The position numbers were made by a program, and so were the translations under genes. DNA of 64,000 bases from Streptococcus minor DSM 17118 (GTDB lineage: Bacteria > Bacillota > Bacilli > Lactobacillales > Streptococcaceae): contig NZ_AQYB01000030.1 of NCBI RefSeq assembly GCF_000377005.1, positions 1 through 64,000 of the forward strand, read 5' to 3'. Positions within the stretch are counted from its first letter, which is position 1, and each line of letters opens with the position of its first letter. Below, piece after piece: positions 7,980 through 15,878 of the stretch. Below the pieces are notes generated by a model that searched no databases, was not told where the DNA came from, and saw only the letters and a list, made by a program, of their open reading frames with translations.

Positions 7980-8030
7980 AACAGTTTCTCAATTACATAA
8001 GCTCCGAAAACTTAGAAACGGAGAACTGTT
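7980..8030 (+). promoter_or_regulatory. Stem-loop that can hide the integrase ribosome binding site
   Basis: AACAGTT (7980-7986) pairs with AACTGTT (8024-8030), and inside it CTCCG (8002-8006) pairs with CGGAG (8019-8023). The inner stem contains the GGAG of the integrase Shine-Dalgarno, and the outer stem ends one base before the integrase ATG. In an mRNA coming from the repressor promoter this fold would block integrase translation. Confidence 0.6.
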
Positions 8031-9185
8031 ATGTCTGTACACAAGTACCAATCTACAAAAGGAGTCACCTATTTTGTTAAAGTTTACCTTGGTCTAAACG
8101 ACTACGGTAAGAAAAAATATTATACTAAACGAGGATTCAAGACGCGCAAAGCTGCCAAAGCTCATGAAACTGCTGTTAATCATCAGTTGAATAGTGGAAC
8201 TTTTGTCCATATTACTGCTCAAACAACCTACACTTACCAAGAGCTTTATCAAAGGTGGTATGAAGCTTACAAATATACTGTTGAAGCAACTACTGCAGTC
8301 AAAACTGCCGACCTCTATCGCCTACATATTCTTCCTGTTTTTGGAGAAAAGAAAATTTCAAAAATCAGTCCTTTAGACTGTCAATCCTTCATCACTGACA
8401 AAGCCAAGACATTCAAAAACATGAAGCAAATCAAATCTTATACTTCTAAAATATTTGAATTTGCCATTAATATGAATTATATTGAACGAAATCCTATGAG
8501 CAAGGTTATTATGCCTAAACTCAAAAAAACTGTCAGTGAGAACTATTGGACAGTTAACGAGTTGCATCATTTTTTGACAATCATTTTAGAAAATGAACCT
8601 TATAAACATTATGCACTATTTCGATTACTAGCATACAGTGGGTTACGAAAAGGAGAACTCTACGCCCTCAAATGGGAAGATTTTGATTCTGAGAATCAAC
8701 TATTAACAGTCAGCAAAAGTTTAGGAAGAATAGATGGTCATGCCATTGAAAAAGGAACTAAAAATACATTCTCTGTACGCTCTATATATCTTGATGATGA
8801 AACCTGTTCTATCCTCAACAAATGGAAACAGGAAACTAGCAGAGAAAAGTGGCAATTATCAGTACAACCTCTTTCTCTCGACAAAGAATTTATGTTTACA
8901 TACTGCAACCGAGATGGTGAGATAGAACCCTTACACGCTGACTATATCAACAATATTCTAAAACGTATTATACGTAAGCATAATCTTAAAAAGATTAGCC
9001 CACATGGGTTTAGACACACTCACGCAACCTTGATGATTGAAATGGGAATTGACCCAGTCAATACTGCTAAACGCTTAGGACATGCAAGCAGCCAGATGAC
9101 TTTAGACACTTATAGCCATGCTACAAAAGCTGGTGAAAAACAGTCAATTACAAAATTTGCAGAGTATCTTAATAAGGCTAAATGA
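8031..9185 (+). CDS. int: Tyrosine site-specific integrase
   Basis: 384 residues. An Arm-type N-terminal domain (about 1-60, VTYFVKVYLGLNDYGKKKYYTKRGF) is followed by a SAM-like core-binding domain (about 65-165) and the catalytic domain. Catalytic residues are R206 (SGLRKGEL), K242, H325 and R328 (HGFRHTHAT), H351 (LGHASSQMT) and nucleophile Y361. All are intact, so the enzyme is probably active. It belongs to the Tn916/phage Int type common in streptococcal integrative elements. It reads toward the 3' end of rpsI, the inferred attachment site. Confidence 0.95.
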   Translation: MSVHKYQSTKGVTYFVKVYLGLNDYGKKKYYTKRGFKTRKAAKAHETAVNHQLNSGTFVHITAQTTYTYQELYQRWYEAYKYTVEATTAVKTADLYRLHILPVFGEKKISKISPLDCQSFITDKAKTFKNMKQIKSYTSKIFEFAINMNYIERNPMSKVIMPKLKKTVSENYWTVNELHHFLTIILENEPYKHYALFRLLAYSGLRKGELYALKWEDFDSENQLLTVSKSLGRIDGHAIEKGTKNTFSVRSIYLDDETCSILNKWKQETSREKWQLSVQPLSLDKEFMFTYCNRDGEIEPLHADYINNILKRIIRKHNLKKISPHGFRHTHATLMIEMGIDPVNTAKRLGHASSQMTLDTYSHATKAGEKQSITKFAEYLNKAK

Positions 9186-9270
9186 ACTAGATTTATTGCT
9201 CAGCCTCATATTGACCAAAAACCAAGTCTCGAAAGATTACCAAAAGGATTACCAAAGCACTTTTTTCATC

Positions 9271-9305
9271 AAAAAAAGCACCTTGCGAAAACTTCGCAAA
9301 GTGCT
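9271..9305 (-). terminator. Terminator of the rplM-rpsI operon
   Basis: On the minus strand a long stem (AGCAC..GCGAA pairing with TTCGC..GTGCT, 9277-9305) is followed by seven T residues. It starts 25 bases past the rpsI stop. Because the element integrates at the rpsI end, this terminator is either the original one kept by the attachment site or one supplied by the element. Confidence 0.85.
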
Positions 9306-9329
9306 CTGAAACGTTGATATAACTGAATA

Positions 9330-9722
9330 TTAACGTTTTGAGAATTGTGATGCCTTACGTGCTTTCTTAAGACCTGGTTTCTTACGTTCTACCATACGGG
9401 CGTCACGTGTAAGGAGACCAGCGCGCTTGAGTGAGTCGCGGAAGTCTGGGTCAACTTGAAGAAGAGCGCGTGCGATACCATGACGGATAGCGCCTGATTG
9501 ACCAGCATAACCACCACCTACAACGTTAACGAAAACATCGTATGAACCTTGAGTTGAAGTAACTGCGAAAGGTTGGTTGATGACCAAACGAAGGTCAGCA
9601 TGTGGGATGTACTCTTCTACATCTTTTTTGTTTACAGTAATTTTACCAGTACCTGGAACCAAACGAACGCGTGCAACAGCGTTTTTACGACGACCAGTAC
9701 CTGCATATTGTGCTTGTGCCAT
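9330..9722 (-). CDS. rpsI: 30S ribosomal protein S9
   Basis: 130 residues, full length. It has the typical [14 protein letters not shown] start and the basic C-terminal tail [12 protein letters not shown] that reaches the P-site tRNA. It follows rplM by 19 bases in the conserved rplM-rpsI operon. The C-terminal sequence is intact despite the neighbouring integrated element, as expected when the attachment site reconstitutes the gene end. Confidence 0.98.
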   Translation of the reverse strand: MAQAQYAGTGRRKNAVARVRLVPGTGKITVNKKDVEEYIPHADLRLVINQPFAVTSTQGSYDVFVNVVGGGYAGQSGAIRHGIARALLQVDPDFRDSLKRAGLLTRDARMVERKKPGLKKARKASQFSKR

Positions 9723-9741
9723 TATTTAATGCTCCTTTCTC

Positions 9742-10188
9742 TTAGATAAGTCCTGAAATATCCAGTACTTCTGGTTGTTGTGCAGCGTGTGTGTGCTCAG
9801 AACCAACGAAGACTTTCAATTTCATGCCTTGTGCACGTCCAAGAGTGTTGTGTGGAAGCATACCTTTCACTGATTTTTCGATCAAACGCACAGCGTTTTT
9901 AGAACGAAGCTCACCAGCAGAGATTTGTTTCAAACCACCTGGGTACATTGAGTGAGTGTAGTAGATTTTATCCGTTGCTTTTTTACCAGTCAATTTCACT
10001 TTTTCAGCATTGATAACAATTACGAAATCACCTGTATCAGTGTGTGGTGTGAAAGTTGGTTTGTTTTTTCCGCGCAATACGCTTGCAACTACTGCTGATA
10101 GACGTCCAAGAGGTACATCAGTAGCGTCTACTACGTACCATTTGCGCTCAACTTGGCCTGGTTTAGCCATAAAAGTTGTTTTGTTCAT
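9742..10188 (-). CDS. rplM: 50S ribosomal protein L13
   Basis: 148 residues. The start at 10188 ([11 protein letters not shown]) has AGGAGA seven bases upstream. A longer open frame extends upstream but runs through the structured leader and lacks similarity. L13 is an early 50S assembly protein, and in Gram-positive bacteria its operon is autoregulated through the leader RNA. It is followed directly by rpsI. Confidence 0.98.
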   Translation of the reverse strand: MNKTTFMAKPGQVERKWYVVDATDVPLGRLSAVVASVLRGKNKPTFTPHTDTGDFVIVINAEKVKLTGKKATDKIYYTHSMYPGGLKQISAGELRSKNAVRLIEKSVKGMLPHNTLGRAQGMKLKVFVGSEHTHAAQQPEVLDISGLI

Positions 10189-10290
10189 GATTTCTCCTAT
10201 ACGAATTCGTTGATGTTTACGGTGTGGATGTTCCGGTCCACGGGTTATTTGAAGGGTTCCGGGGCCTTTCAAATGGGGTAAACAATACCG
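10189..10290 (-). promoter_or_regulatory. L13-type ribosomal protein leader RNA
   Basis: The roughly 100-base untranslated leader can form two consecutive hairpins: ATTTGAA/TTCAAAT near 10244-10275 and GTGGA/TCCAC near 10221-10240. Both present CCGGAAC in or next to the loop. A twin-hairpin leader before rplM is what the known firmicute L13 autoregulatory leader would look like. The match was judged by eye, not by a covariance model. Confidence 0.6.
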
Positions 10291-10296
10291 TCTTCT

Positions 10297-10326
10297 ATCA
10301 TACCAAAAAAACAAGCCCACCGTCAA
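10297..10326 (-). promoter_or_regulatory. Promoter of the rplM-rpsI operon
   Basis: TTGACG (10321-10326) and TATGAT (10297-10302) are separated by 18 bases on the minus strand. Transcription should start near 10290, which defines the leader described above. Confidence 0.8.
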
Positions 10327-10484
10327 GCGATTTGAGCCTATTTTTTCTTTTTATTTTCTTGGGAAAAGGCAGAGCTGGTTGAGTATTCGCTTTCTTTTCT
10401 CTGATGCGGGACTACCAGCCTATTTTGGACTGGTTCACCTTGATCTTTGTGAAGAATAACCAAAGTCCCTTCATCTCAATTTCC

Positions 10485-10590
10485 CTACTCCCAAAACAAT
10501 TCATCCAAAGTTTTATCCAAGGCCCTGCAAATGGCAATACAGAGGTTGATAGTGGGGTTGTAATCGCCTTTTACATTAAACAGCAATTTG
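10485..10590 (-). pseudogene. C-terminal remnant of a small XRE-type regulator gene
   Basis: The minus strand encodes KGDYNPTINLCIAICRAL and then DKTLDELFWE before a stop at 10485. This is the recognisable last third of the about 65-residue XRE regulators common in firmicutes. The N-terminal helix-turn-helix is missing. Immediately upstream is an AT-rich palindrome (TTTGTAAACT...TTTTACAAA, 10588-10608) like the operator-promoter of such genes, as if the 5' coding part had been deleted. The rest of the gap 10327-10670 holds no intact gene. Confidence 0.6.
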
Positions 10591-10626
10591 TAAACTATAT
10601 TTTACAAAAAGTTAATAATGATATAC

Positions 10627-10655
10627 AAAAATACCATCCTTGACCAGGATGGTAT
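10627..10655 (-). terminator. Terminator downstream of degV
   Basis: ATACCATCC (10631-10639) pairs perfectly with GGATGGTAT (10647-10655), and the minus strand continues with TTTTTG. It lies 16 bases past the degV stop. Confidence 0.85.
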
Positions 10656-10670
10656 CGTATTTGCAAGTGT

Positions 10671-11531
10671 TTAGCGGGCTTCTTTTCCGATTGTAAATAC
10701 CGCTAAGGTACCAGGTCCTACGTGGGTAGAGATAACCGGTCCAAGTGGCACAATGAGAACCTCATCAATCATTGGATTTTCAAGCAAATTTTCCTTAAGA
10801 GTTTGCGCGCTATCTAAGTCAGTAGAATAGGCTACAATAGCAGTTTTATGAGCCAGATCTTGAGTTGCTAAGGATAGCATTTCCTTCATACCTTTTTTGC
10901 GGCCACGAACTTTAGCAATGGGAAGGAGCTTGCCATCTGCCGCCAACCAAAGGAGGGGTTTGATATTGACTAAACTACCAATGATAGCTGACCCCTTAGA
11001 AAGACGACCACCACGCATGAGGTGATAGAGATCATCAACCAGAAAATAGGTCCGTAAGCGAGGCAAAACATCCTCAATCATAGCTTTTGTCTCTTCTAAA
11101 TTTTTACCCTCATCACGAGCCTGTGCTGCTAGGATAGACAGATAGCCCTCACCACCAGCAGCAGCCAAGGTATCTACAATCTCAATGACAGCCTCAGGGT
11201 ATTCTTCCAAAATCATCTCCCGTGCCATCACAGCACTCTGATAGGTGCCAGATAAGACCGATGAGAACGCTAGATAGAGCACCGCTTGTCCAGATTCGGC
11301 ATGGCGGCGGAATGCTTCTTCAAATTGACCCACATTGATTTGACTGGTCGTAGGTTTACTGCCATTTTTCATCTGCTCTAAAAGAACCTCAGAGGTCAGG
11401 CGTTTGTCACCAACTGTTTCGTAGACGATACCATCCAGTGTAATATGAAGTCCTAGAATTTCAACATCATGGGACTGCGCCCACTTTTCATCCAAATCTG
11501 CAGTAGAGTCCGTTATGATTTTAAAGGTCAT
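10671..11531 (-). CDS. DegV family fatty-acid-binding protein
   Basis: 286 residues with the DegV N-terminal signature [13 protein letters not shown], the ligand-loop [13 protein letters not shown], and a C-terminal domain ending [16 protein letters not shown]. DegV (FakB-like) proteins hold one fatty acid in a deep pocket and can present it to the kinase FakA. Which fatty acid is bound cannot be told from sequence. It lies downstream of rlmB-rae1 after a 74-base gap and is closed by a strong terminator. The length is typical. Confidence 0.9.
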   Translation of the reverse strand: MTFKIITDSTADLDEKWAQSHDVEILGLHITLDGIVYETVGDKRLTSEVLLEQMKNGSKPTTSQINVGQFEEAFRRHAESGQAVLYLAFSSVLSGTYQSAVMAREMILEEYPEAVIEIVDTLAAAGGEGYLSILAAQARDEGKNLEETKAMIEDVLPRLRTYFLVDDLYHLMRGGRLSKGSAIIGSLVNIKPLLWLAADGKLLPIAKVRGRKKGMKEMLSLATQDLAHKTAIVAYSTDLDSAQTLKENLLENPMIDEVLIVPLGPVISTHVGPGTLAVFTIGKEAR

Positions 11532-11605
11532 TTTTTCTCTCTTTCAAAAAGGTAATTGATCTATTTGTTTTAGTATAACAAAAAAGTATATTTGGTAAAT
11601 TTGAT

Positions 11606-12118
11606 TTAGAGGTCATCCATCAGGTTTCTCAAGGTTTGGGTTTGACCTTGGGACCAAGGAGTCAGGCGTGGTGTATATAGTTCAGTCTCTGATAAAAAAC
11701 CATCCAGATTTTTCTTGACATCCTGAATCTCTTTTTCTAGCTCACGAGCCGACACTCTCAAAGCTCCTTGAGAAAAAACCACCCACTGCTCGTTGAGATC
11801 GCTTGTCGCTACATAAACCAACTTGGATTGTTGGTTGAGCTTTGCACTTAGTTTCTCAATATAGCTATCCGCCGTCTCATCTTCTTCGGTAAAAATCACC
11901 GTAACATTGTAAGCATCATAACGCTGGCGAAGACCAGGTACATGCTGAGCATCAAAGACACAGATAACCTGAATTTGCTCAAAGGAGGCGTAGTTAGATA
12001 GCTTATCCAGTAAAATGGAGCGAGCAACATCCAACTTTCCTTGACGGAAGGCTTGCTTAGTAGACTGCCAAAAAGCAATCATATTGTACCCATCAACCAG
12101 CAACATCTTCTCTTTCAT
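11606..12118 (-). CDS. rae1: NYN-domain ribonuclease, Rae1/YacP family
   Basis: 170 residues starting KEKMLLVDGYNMIAFW. The VDGYNM motif with Asp9 and Asn12 and the later CVFDAQH and EDETADSYIE acidic positions form the PIN-like NYN active site. In Bacillus subtilis Rae1 is a ribosome-associated endoribonuclease that cleaves mRNA in the A-site. It lies 14 bases after rlmB, in the usual firmicute arrangement mrnC-rlmB-yacP. Confidence 0.88.
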   Translation of the reverse strand: MKEKMLLVDGYNMIAFWQSTKQAFRQGKLDVARSILLDKLSNYASFEQIQVICVFDAQHVPGLRQRYDAYNVTVIFTEEDETADSYIEKLSAKLNQQSKLVYVATSDLNEQWVVFSQGALRVSARELEKEIQDVKKNLDGFLSETELYTPRLTPWSQGQTQTLRNLMDDL

Positions 12119-12132
12119 GATGATTCCTTTTC

Positions 12133-12885
12133 CTAAATCTTATGACGAAATACTTCGTACATAAGAATGGCGGCAGCAACACTAGCATTCAGGGATTGGA
12201 CATGTCCAGCCATGGGAATCGTAATCATCTCATCCACCTGCTTTTTGAGATTAGCAGAAATTCCCTTGCCTTCATTGCCTATGATTAAAGCAACTTTACC
12301 TGCTGTATTCCACTTGTGGCTTGGTGTGCCGTTCATATCCGTCCCAAAAATCCAAAAATCAGCTTCCTTGAGCTTATCTAGGGTCTGACTGAGGTTGGTC
12401 ACTCGGGCAACGGGGACATGCTCTACGGCACCTGTGGATGTTTTTGCTACCACTGGCGTTACCCCAACAGATCGGTGTTTAGGAATGATGATACCTGCTA
12501 CCTTGGTCGCATCTGCTGTCCGCAAGATGGATCCAAAGTTGTGTGGGTCTGTCAATCCGTCTAGGATTAGTATGAGGGGATTGTCTTCTGCCTGCGCCTT
12601 TTCCAAAAGGTCTATGAGTTCCGTATAAGCAAACTCAGATACACGAAGAACAAAACCTTGATGCACCGCACCACCAGTCATATCAGACAGGCTTTTTTTA
12701 GGCGTCCACGAAATGGATACCTTCTTTTCTGCTGCAAGTTCTTTCATTTTCTCGACATTCTTCCCACGGAGATCTTCTTGAATGTAGAGTTTATTACCCG
12801 TATTCGCTTGGAGGGCTTCCGCCACAGCATGGACTCCATAAACGATATCCATTTGTTCTTTATCTTTAAACTGTTTCTCTTTCAT
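12133..12885 (-). CDS. rlmB: 23S rRNA (guanosine-2'-O-)-methyltransferase RlmB
   Basis: SpoU/TrmH-type methyltransferase that modifies G2251 of 23S rRNA (by homology). It has an N-terminal L30e-like substrate domain (IVYGVHAVAEALQ) and three SPOUT motifs: DGLTDPHNFGSILRTAD, IIGNEGKGIS and SLNASVAAAILMYE. Two starts are possible. The ATG at 12885 coincides with the predicted transcription start and would be leaderless. The ATG at 12852 (MDIVYGVHA) matches the usual family start but has no Shine-Dalgarno. The longer form is listed, and either may be used. Confidence 0.93.
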   Translation of the reverse strand: MKEKQFKDKEQMDIVYGVHAVAEALQANTGNKLYIQEDLRGKNVEKMKELAAEKKVSISWTPKKSLSDMTGGAVHQGFVLRVSEFAYTELIDLLEKAQAEDNPLILILDGLTDPHNFGSILRTADATKVAGIIIPKHRSVGVTPVVAKTSTGAVEHVPVARVTNLSQTLDKLKEADFWIFGTDMNGTPSHKWNTAGKVALIIGNEGKGISANLKKQVDEMITIPMAGHVQSLNASVAAAILMYEVFRHKI

Positions 12886-12891
12886 AAGGCT

Positions 12892-12900
12892 ATTATAGCA
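12892..12900 (-). promoter_or_regulatory. Extended -10 promoter immediately before rlmB
   Basis: The minus strand reads TGCTATAAT with only six bases between the hexamer and the ATG at 12885. The expected start of transcription (about seven bases past the -10) falls on the A of that ATG, leaving no 5' untranslated region. Confidence 0.7.
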
Positions 12901-13145
12901 TGAAATGAATATACTTGGGCAAATTGCTTGTCCAAGAAAGTAAAAATAAAGATTATCTGTCTATAGCTTATCATTCGTATACATACTAGACACAAAAAAA
13001 GACGGTTGCTGTACTTTGTCTTGTACCACTAGATATCTGACGAGTCAACCAGTGTGAGAGTAGGCCTAGCTGCTTTGGAAGAGAAAAAACTGTTTCCATC
13101 ACTACTTTTTTGTTACAATAGAACGGACAAGAGAAAGGAGCTTTT

Positions 13146-14111
13146 ATGCCTATTTTCCAACGAACGATTAAGCTGATTTTGGCTACCGTTTTGGCTATCT
13201 ATCTAGCCTCTTGGTTAGACCTAACCTATGCGACCTCTGCAGGTATCATCGCTATTCTCAGTATCTTAGATACGCGTAAGTCTAGCTTTAAGATGGCCCG
13301 TACTAGGCTCCTCTCAACTTTCTTGGCCCTCGCTATCGCCTGGCTCATCTTCTCTCTTTTTGGCTTTGAAATGTGGACCTTGGCCATCTACCTTTTACTC
13401 TATGTTCCGACAGCCTATCATTTTAAGTGGGAGGCAGGGATTGCTCCATCGACAGTTCTTGTCACCCATCTCCTTTTAGAAAAAAATACCAGCCCAACTT
13501 TTTTAGCGAATGAACTGAGCATTTTCCTGATTGGTGCTGGGTTGGCCTTGCTGTTTAACCTCTACATGCCATCACAAGAAGCCAAAATCCAAGCCTATCA
13601 TGAAGAAGTGAATGATCTACTCAAACAAATTCTCCTGCGTTTTGAATCCTTCCTTCTCAATGGAGATGGACGTAATGAGGCTAAACTCATCCACCAACTA
13701 GATGATGTCCTACAAGATGCGCTACACGTTGTCTATCTAGACCGACACAATCAACTCTTCCACCAAACTAACTATCAAGTTCATTATTTCGAAATGAGGA
13801 AGGCTCAAAACAAAATTTTGCACAAAATGGCTAAAAATATCAATTCTTGCCAACTGGAATCCAGAGAAAGCATTATTTTAGCCAGTCTTTTTGAGCGATG
13901 CGCTCAGCAACTCAGCCAGGAAAATCCTGCCATCGAATTGTTGGATGACATCGCCCTCTTTCACCAGACCTTCCGAGAACGCCCCCTACCACAGAGTCGT
14001 CAGGAGTTTGAAACAAGGGCAACACTCTTTCAACTTCTTCAGGACATGAAAGAATTTATCCAGCTCAAGGTGGAGTTTTATAAAGAATATAATTACAAGG
14101 CAGAAGCCTAA
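13146..14111 (+). CDS. Aromatic acid exporter family (ArAE/FUSC-like) membrane protein
   Basis: 321 residues. About five membrane segments fill the first 145 residues (for example LILATVLAIYLASWL, LLSTFLALAIAWLIF, LSIFLIGAGLALLFNLYMP). A soluble helical C-terminal domain follows, about residues 150-321. This matches the ArAE_1 plus ArAE_1_C architecture, whose substrates are mostly unknown. It is on the plus strand against its neighbours, with an AAAGGAG and a TGTTACAAT extended -10 upstream. It is part of the cassette between rlmB and mrnC. Confidence 0.8.
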   Translation: MPIFQRTIKLILATVLAIYLASWLDLTYATSAGIIAILSILDTRKSSFKMARTRLLSTFLALAIAWLIFSLFGFEMWTLAIYLLLYVPTAYHFKWEAGIAPSTVLVTHLLLEKNTSPTFLANELSIFLIGAGLALLFNLYMPSQEAKIQAYHEEVNDLLKQILLRFESFLLNGDGRNEAKLIHQLDDVLQDALHVVYLDRHNQLFHQTNYQVHYFEMRKAQNKILHKMAKNINSCQLESRESIILASLFERCAQQLSQENPAIELLDDIALFHQTFRERPLPQSRQEFETRATLFQLLQDMKEFIQLKVEFYKEYNYKAEA

Positions 14112-14142
14112 AGAGCCCAAGATAATATCTTCGGCTCTTTTA
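14111..14142. terminator. Bidirectional terminator between the exporter gene and the MerR gene
   Basis: AGAGCC (14112-14117) pairs with GGCTCT (14133-14138). The plus strand continues with TTTTAT and the minus strand with TTTAGG. It serves the convergent exporter and regulator transcripts. Confidence 0.65.
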
Positions 14143-14169
14143 TAGTACTCTGATTTGATTATATACAAA

Positions 14170-14907
14170 TTATTCAGTATCAGTTCCTAAATGTCTTTCA
14201 ACTGCTTTTTTTATAAAAGCTGTTAAGGTCGGATTGCCATATTTTTGAAAATACTGTTTAAATCGAGGATCATCTTCATAAGTTCGAGCAATATAAACCA
14301 ATACTTGATCACTAAAATTACTGAAAGCCAGAAGAGCTTGCTTCCACTCTTCAACTATGTGTTTTATTTTAGGAGTATCGTAGGATAAATGGGTATGTAA
14401 GCTAAAGATTCGAAAAACTCTTTCTAACCTTTCCTGATTATTACTATTTTGACTAATATCTTGCCTATTTTGTCGCTCTGTATAAACCTGAAAAGCTAGA
14501 GTATCCCCGTACTTCAATTCTGCTTCTGTCTGATATTGTTCGGAAAGAGGCTTTTCGAAGATTTCTAAATCCACCAGAGATTGACCTGATAAAAATTTTT
14601 GTAATTGTTTTTCTTTCGTTTGGAGTTCTTTGATTTTTAAAGAAAGAAATTCCCTTTGTTTTTCTAAAATTGGACGAAGGTCCTCGTCAGTTATATTGAT
14701 TAAACCTTGAATGTCTTTAATAGAAAAATTTAAAGACTTTAAAAAGATAATTTTTTGCAAACGGATTAGATCTTCTTGCTTATATCTACGATATCCATTC
14801 CCCAATTTTTCTGCTGGCAACAATCCAATTTGGTCGTAATAATGTAGAGTTCGCTTAGTCACCCCTGTAATGGTCATAATTTCCTTTAATGTGTAGTTTC
14901 TATCCAA
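14170..14907 (-). CDS. MerR family regulator with a TipAS-like C-terminal domain
   Basis: 245 residues. The N-terminal MerR winged helix (about 1-75: YTLKEIMTITGVTKRTLHYYDQIGLLP) is followed by a coiled-coil dimer helix (about 80-120). A C-terminal helical domain of the TipAS type binds small molecules in the Streptomyces TipA protein. The gene overlaps the end of the upstream metalloprotease gene by 22 bases, so the two are one operon. The operon promoter has the 19-base spacer and dyad expected for a MerR target, so this protein most likely controls its own operon. Confidence 0.85.
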   Translation of the reverse strand: MDRNYTLKEIMTITGVTKRTLHYYDQIGLLPAEKLGNGYRRYKQEDLIRLQKIIFLKSLNFSIKDIQGLINITDEDLRPILEKQREFLSLKIKELQTKEKQLQKFLSGQSLVDLEIFEKPLSEQYQTEAELKYGDTLAFQVYTERQNRQDISQNSNNQERLERVFRIFSLHTHLSYDTPKIKHIVEEWKQALLAFSNFSDQVLVYIARTYEDDPRFKQYFQKYGNPTLTAFIKKAVERHLGTDTE

Positions 14908-15791
14908 AATTCTTCTACCTCCGCTAGGATTTCCGAAGCTGGCAAGAGGCTTGCTTCCTCAATTGTTTTGCCTGTTTTTTCCAAATAATATTTTATCAGG
15001 TAATAACCACAAGCATATCCTGCACAATAAGGCATTCCAACACCATCTTGCCCCATCATTGCCGCTATTTCATCACCGTATAGGTATGCAGTAATAGTTT
15101 GCATGCCTCTCACTTCCAGATTACTATGTAAAAAGGGTTTGATGATTTGATTGAGAGTATCAAGATTGGTTTTACTAACCCAAGGTCCTAAATTTTCCTT
15201 ACCATACATTTGAACAGCAAAATTTTCTGCTAGGCCCTCTGCTACAATCATTTCCATTAGAGACCCGCCATCCCATTCAATAAATTGATAGCGTACATTA
15301 TGGTTTACTTCATGAGCTAATGCAGATGGAATACGGGATAAGATAGTGCTGTCTGGAACCAACGATAAAAATATATACCCTGGAATTCCACCATCTCCAC
15401 TATAACCATTATTGATCTGTAACATTGGTGCAACTGTATTCGCTAATAAAGTTGTAAAAGTGTAGTCCTGAACTGGTAATTTGAAAGAACTAAATCTTGC
15501 CAAACTATCTCGGATAGCTATTTCGCAGTTTTCCCAAAATCTATCATCTAAGTTGTCAATCAAGGGGAGCTGCTGCAGGGTAAGCTTTTCAGGAATGAAG
15601 TGCATCCAACTGAGCAACATCATAATATCAAAACCACCATCTTGTTTTGCTTCATAAGGGATACCTTGCTGGTAAAATTTTGGTTTAAATGGTGCTAAGA
15701 TTTGTTCTTTAAAATAGCTTCTTCTCTCTATTATTGGCATATTCAACAAGTTTCGATAGACTTTATCTGAACGAATAATATTTATTTTCAT
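14886..15791 (-). CDS. DUF2268 family putative zinc metalloprotease
   Basis: 301 residues from the start at 15791, which has GGAGG eight bases upstream. An open extension upstream crosses the promoter and was rejected. The zinc-binding HEVNH motif lies at about residues 160-164, and a downstream AEGLAE (about 184-189) supplies the third ligand, as in DUF2268 'predicted Zn-dependent protease' proteins related to B. subtilis YjaZ. No signal peptide or membrane segment is seen, so it should be cytosolic. It is co-expressed with the MerR/TipAS-type regulator, which suggests induction by a small molecule. The substrate is unknown. Confidence 0.82.
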   Translation of the reverse strand: MKINIIRSDKVYRNLLNMPIIERRSYFKEQILAPFKPKFYQQGIPYEAKQDGGFDIMMLLSWMHFIPEKLTLQQLPLIDNLDDRFWENCEIAIRDSLARFSSFKLPVQDYTFTTLLANTVAPMLQINNGYSGDGGIPGYIFLSLVPDSTILSRIPSALAHEVNHNVRYQFIEWDGGSLMEMIVAEGLAENFAVQMYGKENLGPWVSKTNLDTLNQIIKPFLHSNLEVRGMQTITAYLYGDEIAAMMGQDGVGMPYCAGYACGYYLIKYYLEKTGKTIEEASLLPASEILAEVEEFWIETTH

Positions 15792-15814
15792 ATGTTTTCC
15801 TCCACTCAAATAAG

Positions 15815-15845
15815 AGTATAAAGGATAACCATAGGTTACAGTCAA
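15815..15845 (-). promoter_or_regulatory. MerR-type promoter with 19-bp spacer and operator dyad
   Basis: The minus strand has TTGACT (15840-15845) and TATACT (15815-15820) separated by 19 bases. Within the spacer lies a dyad GTAACC-TAT-GGTTAtC. Overlong 18-20 bp spacers with a central dyad are the hallmark of MerR-family targets, where the activator twists DNA to align the elements. The regulator gene is the second gene of this operon. Confidence 0.85.
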
Positions 15846-15878
15846 GTAAAAAATAGCTTTCATAGAAAACTATTTTCA

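Larger units (their letters stand above)
5103..9330. mobile_element. Small integrative mobilizable-type element inserted at the 3' end of rpsI
   Basis: The module consists of integrase, cI-like repressor, DUF771-like protein, replisome organizer, a small unknown protein and two MobC-like proteins, arranged in two divergent transcripts. The integrase gene points at the rpsI 3' end and stops 144 bases from the rpsI stop codon. The 3' end of rpsI is a known insertion site for streptococcal integrative elements (established knowledge). No relaxase, coupling protein or secretion genes are present. A second copy of the rpsI terminal sequence was not seen in 1-5142, so the left end is unresolved and the hsd operon may be cargo. 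The given start is the end of the recognised module, not a proven boundary. Confidence 0.65.

Noticed and set aside
12970..12990. Competence (ComX) box TACGAATA upstream of the exporter gene
   Set aside because: The closest sequence is TACGAATG on the minus strand, which points away from the exporter gene and lacks the surrounding T-rich motif.
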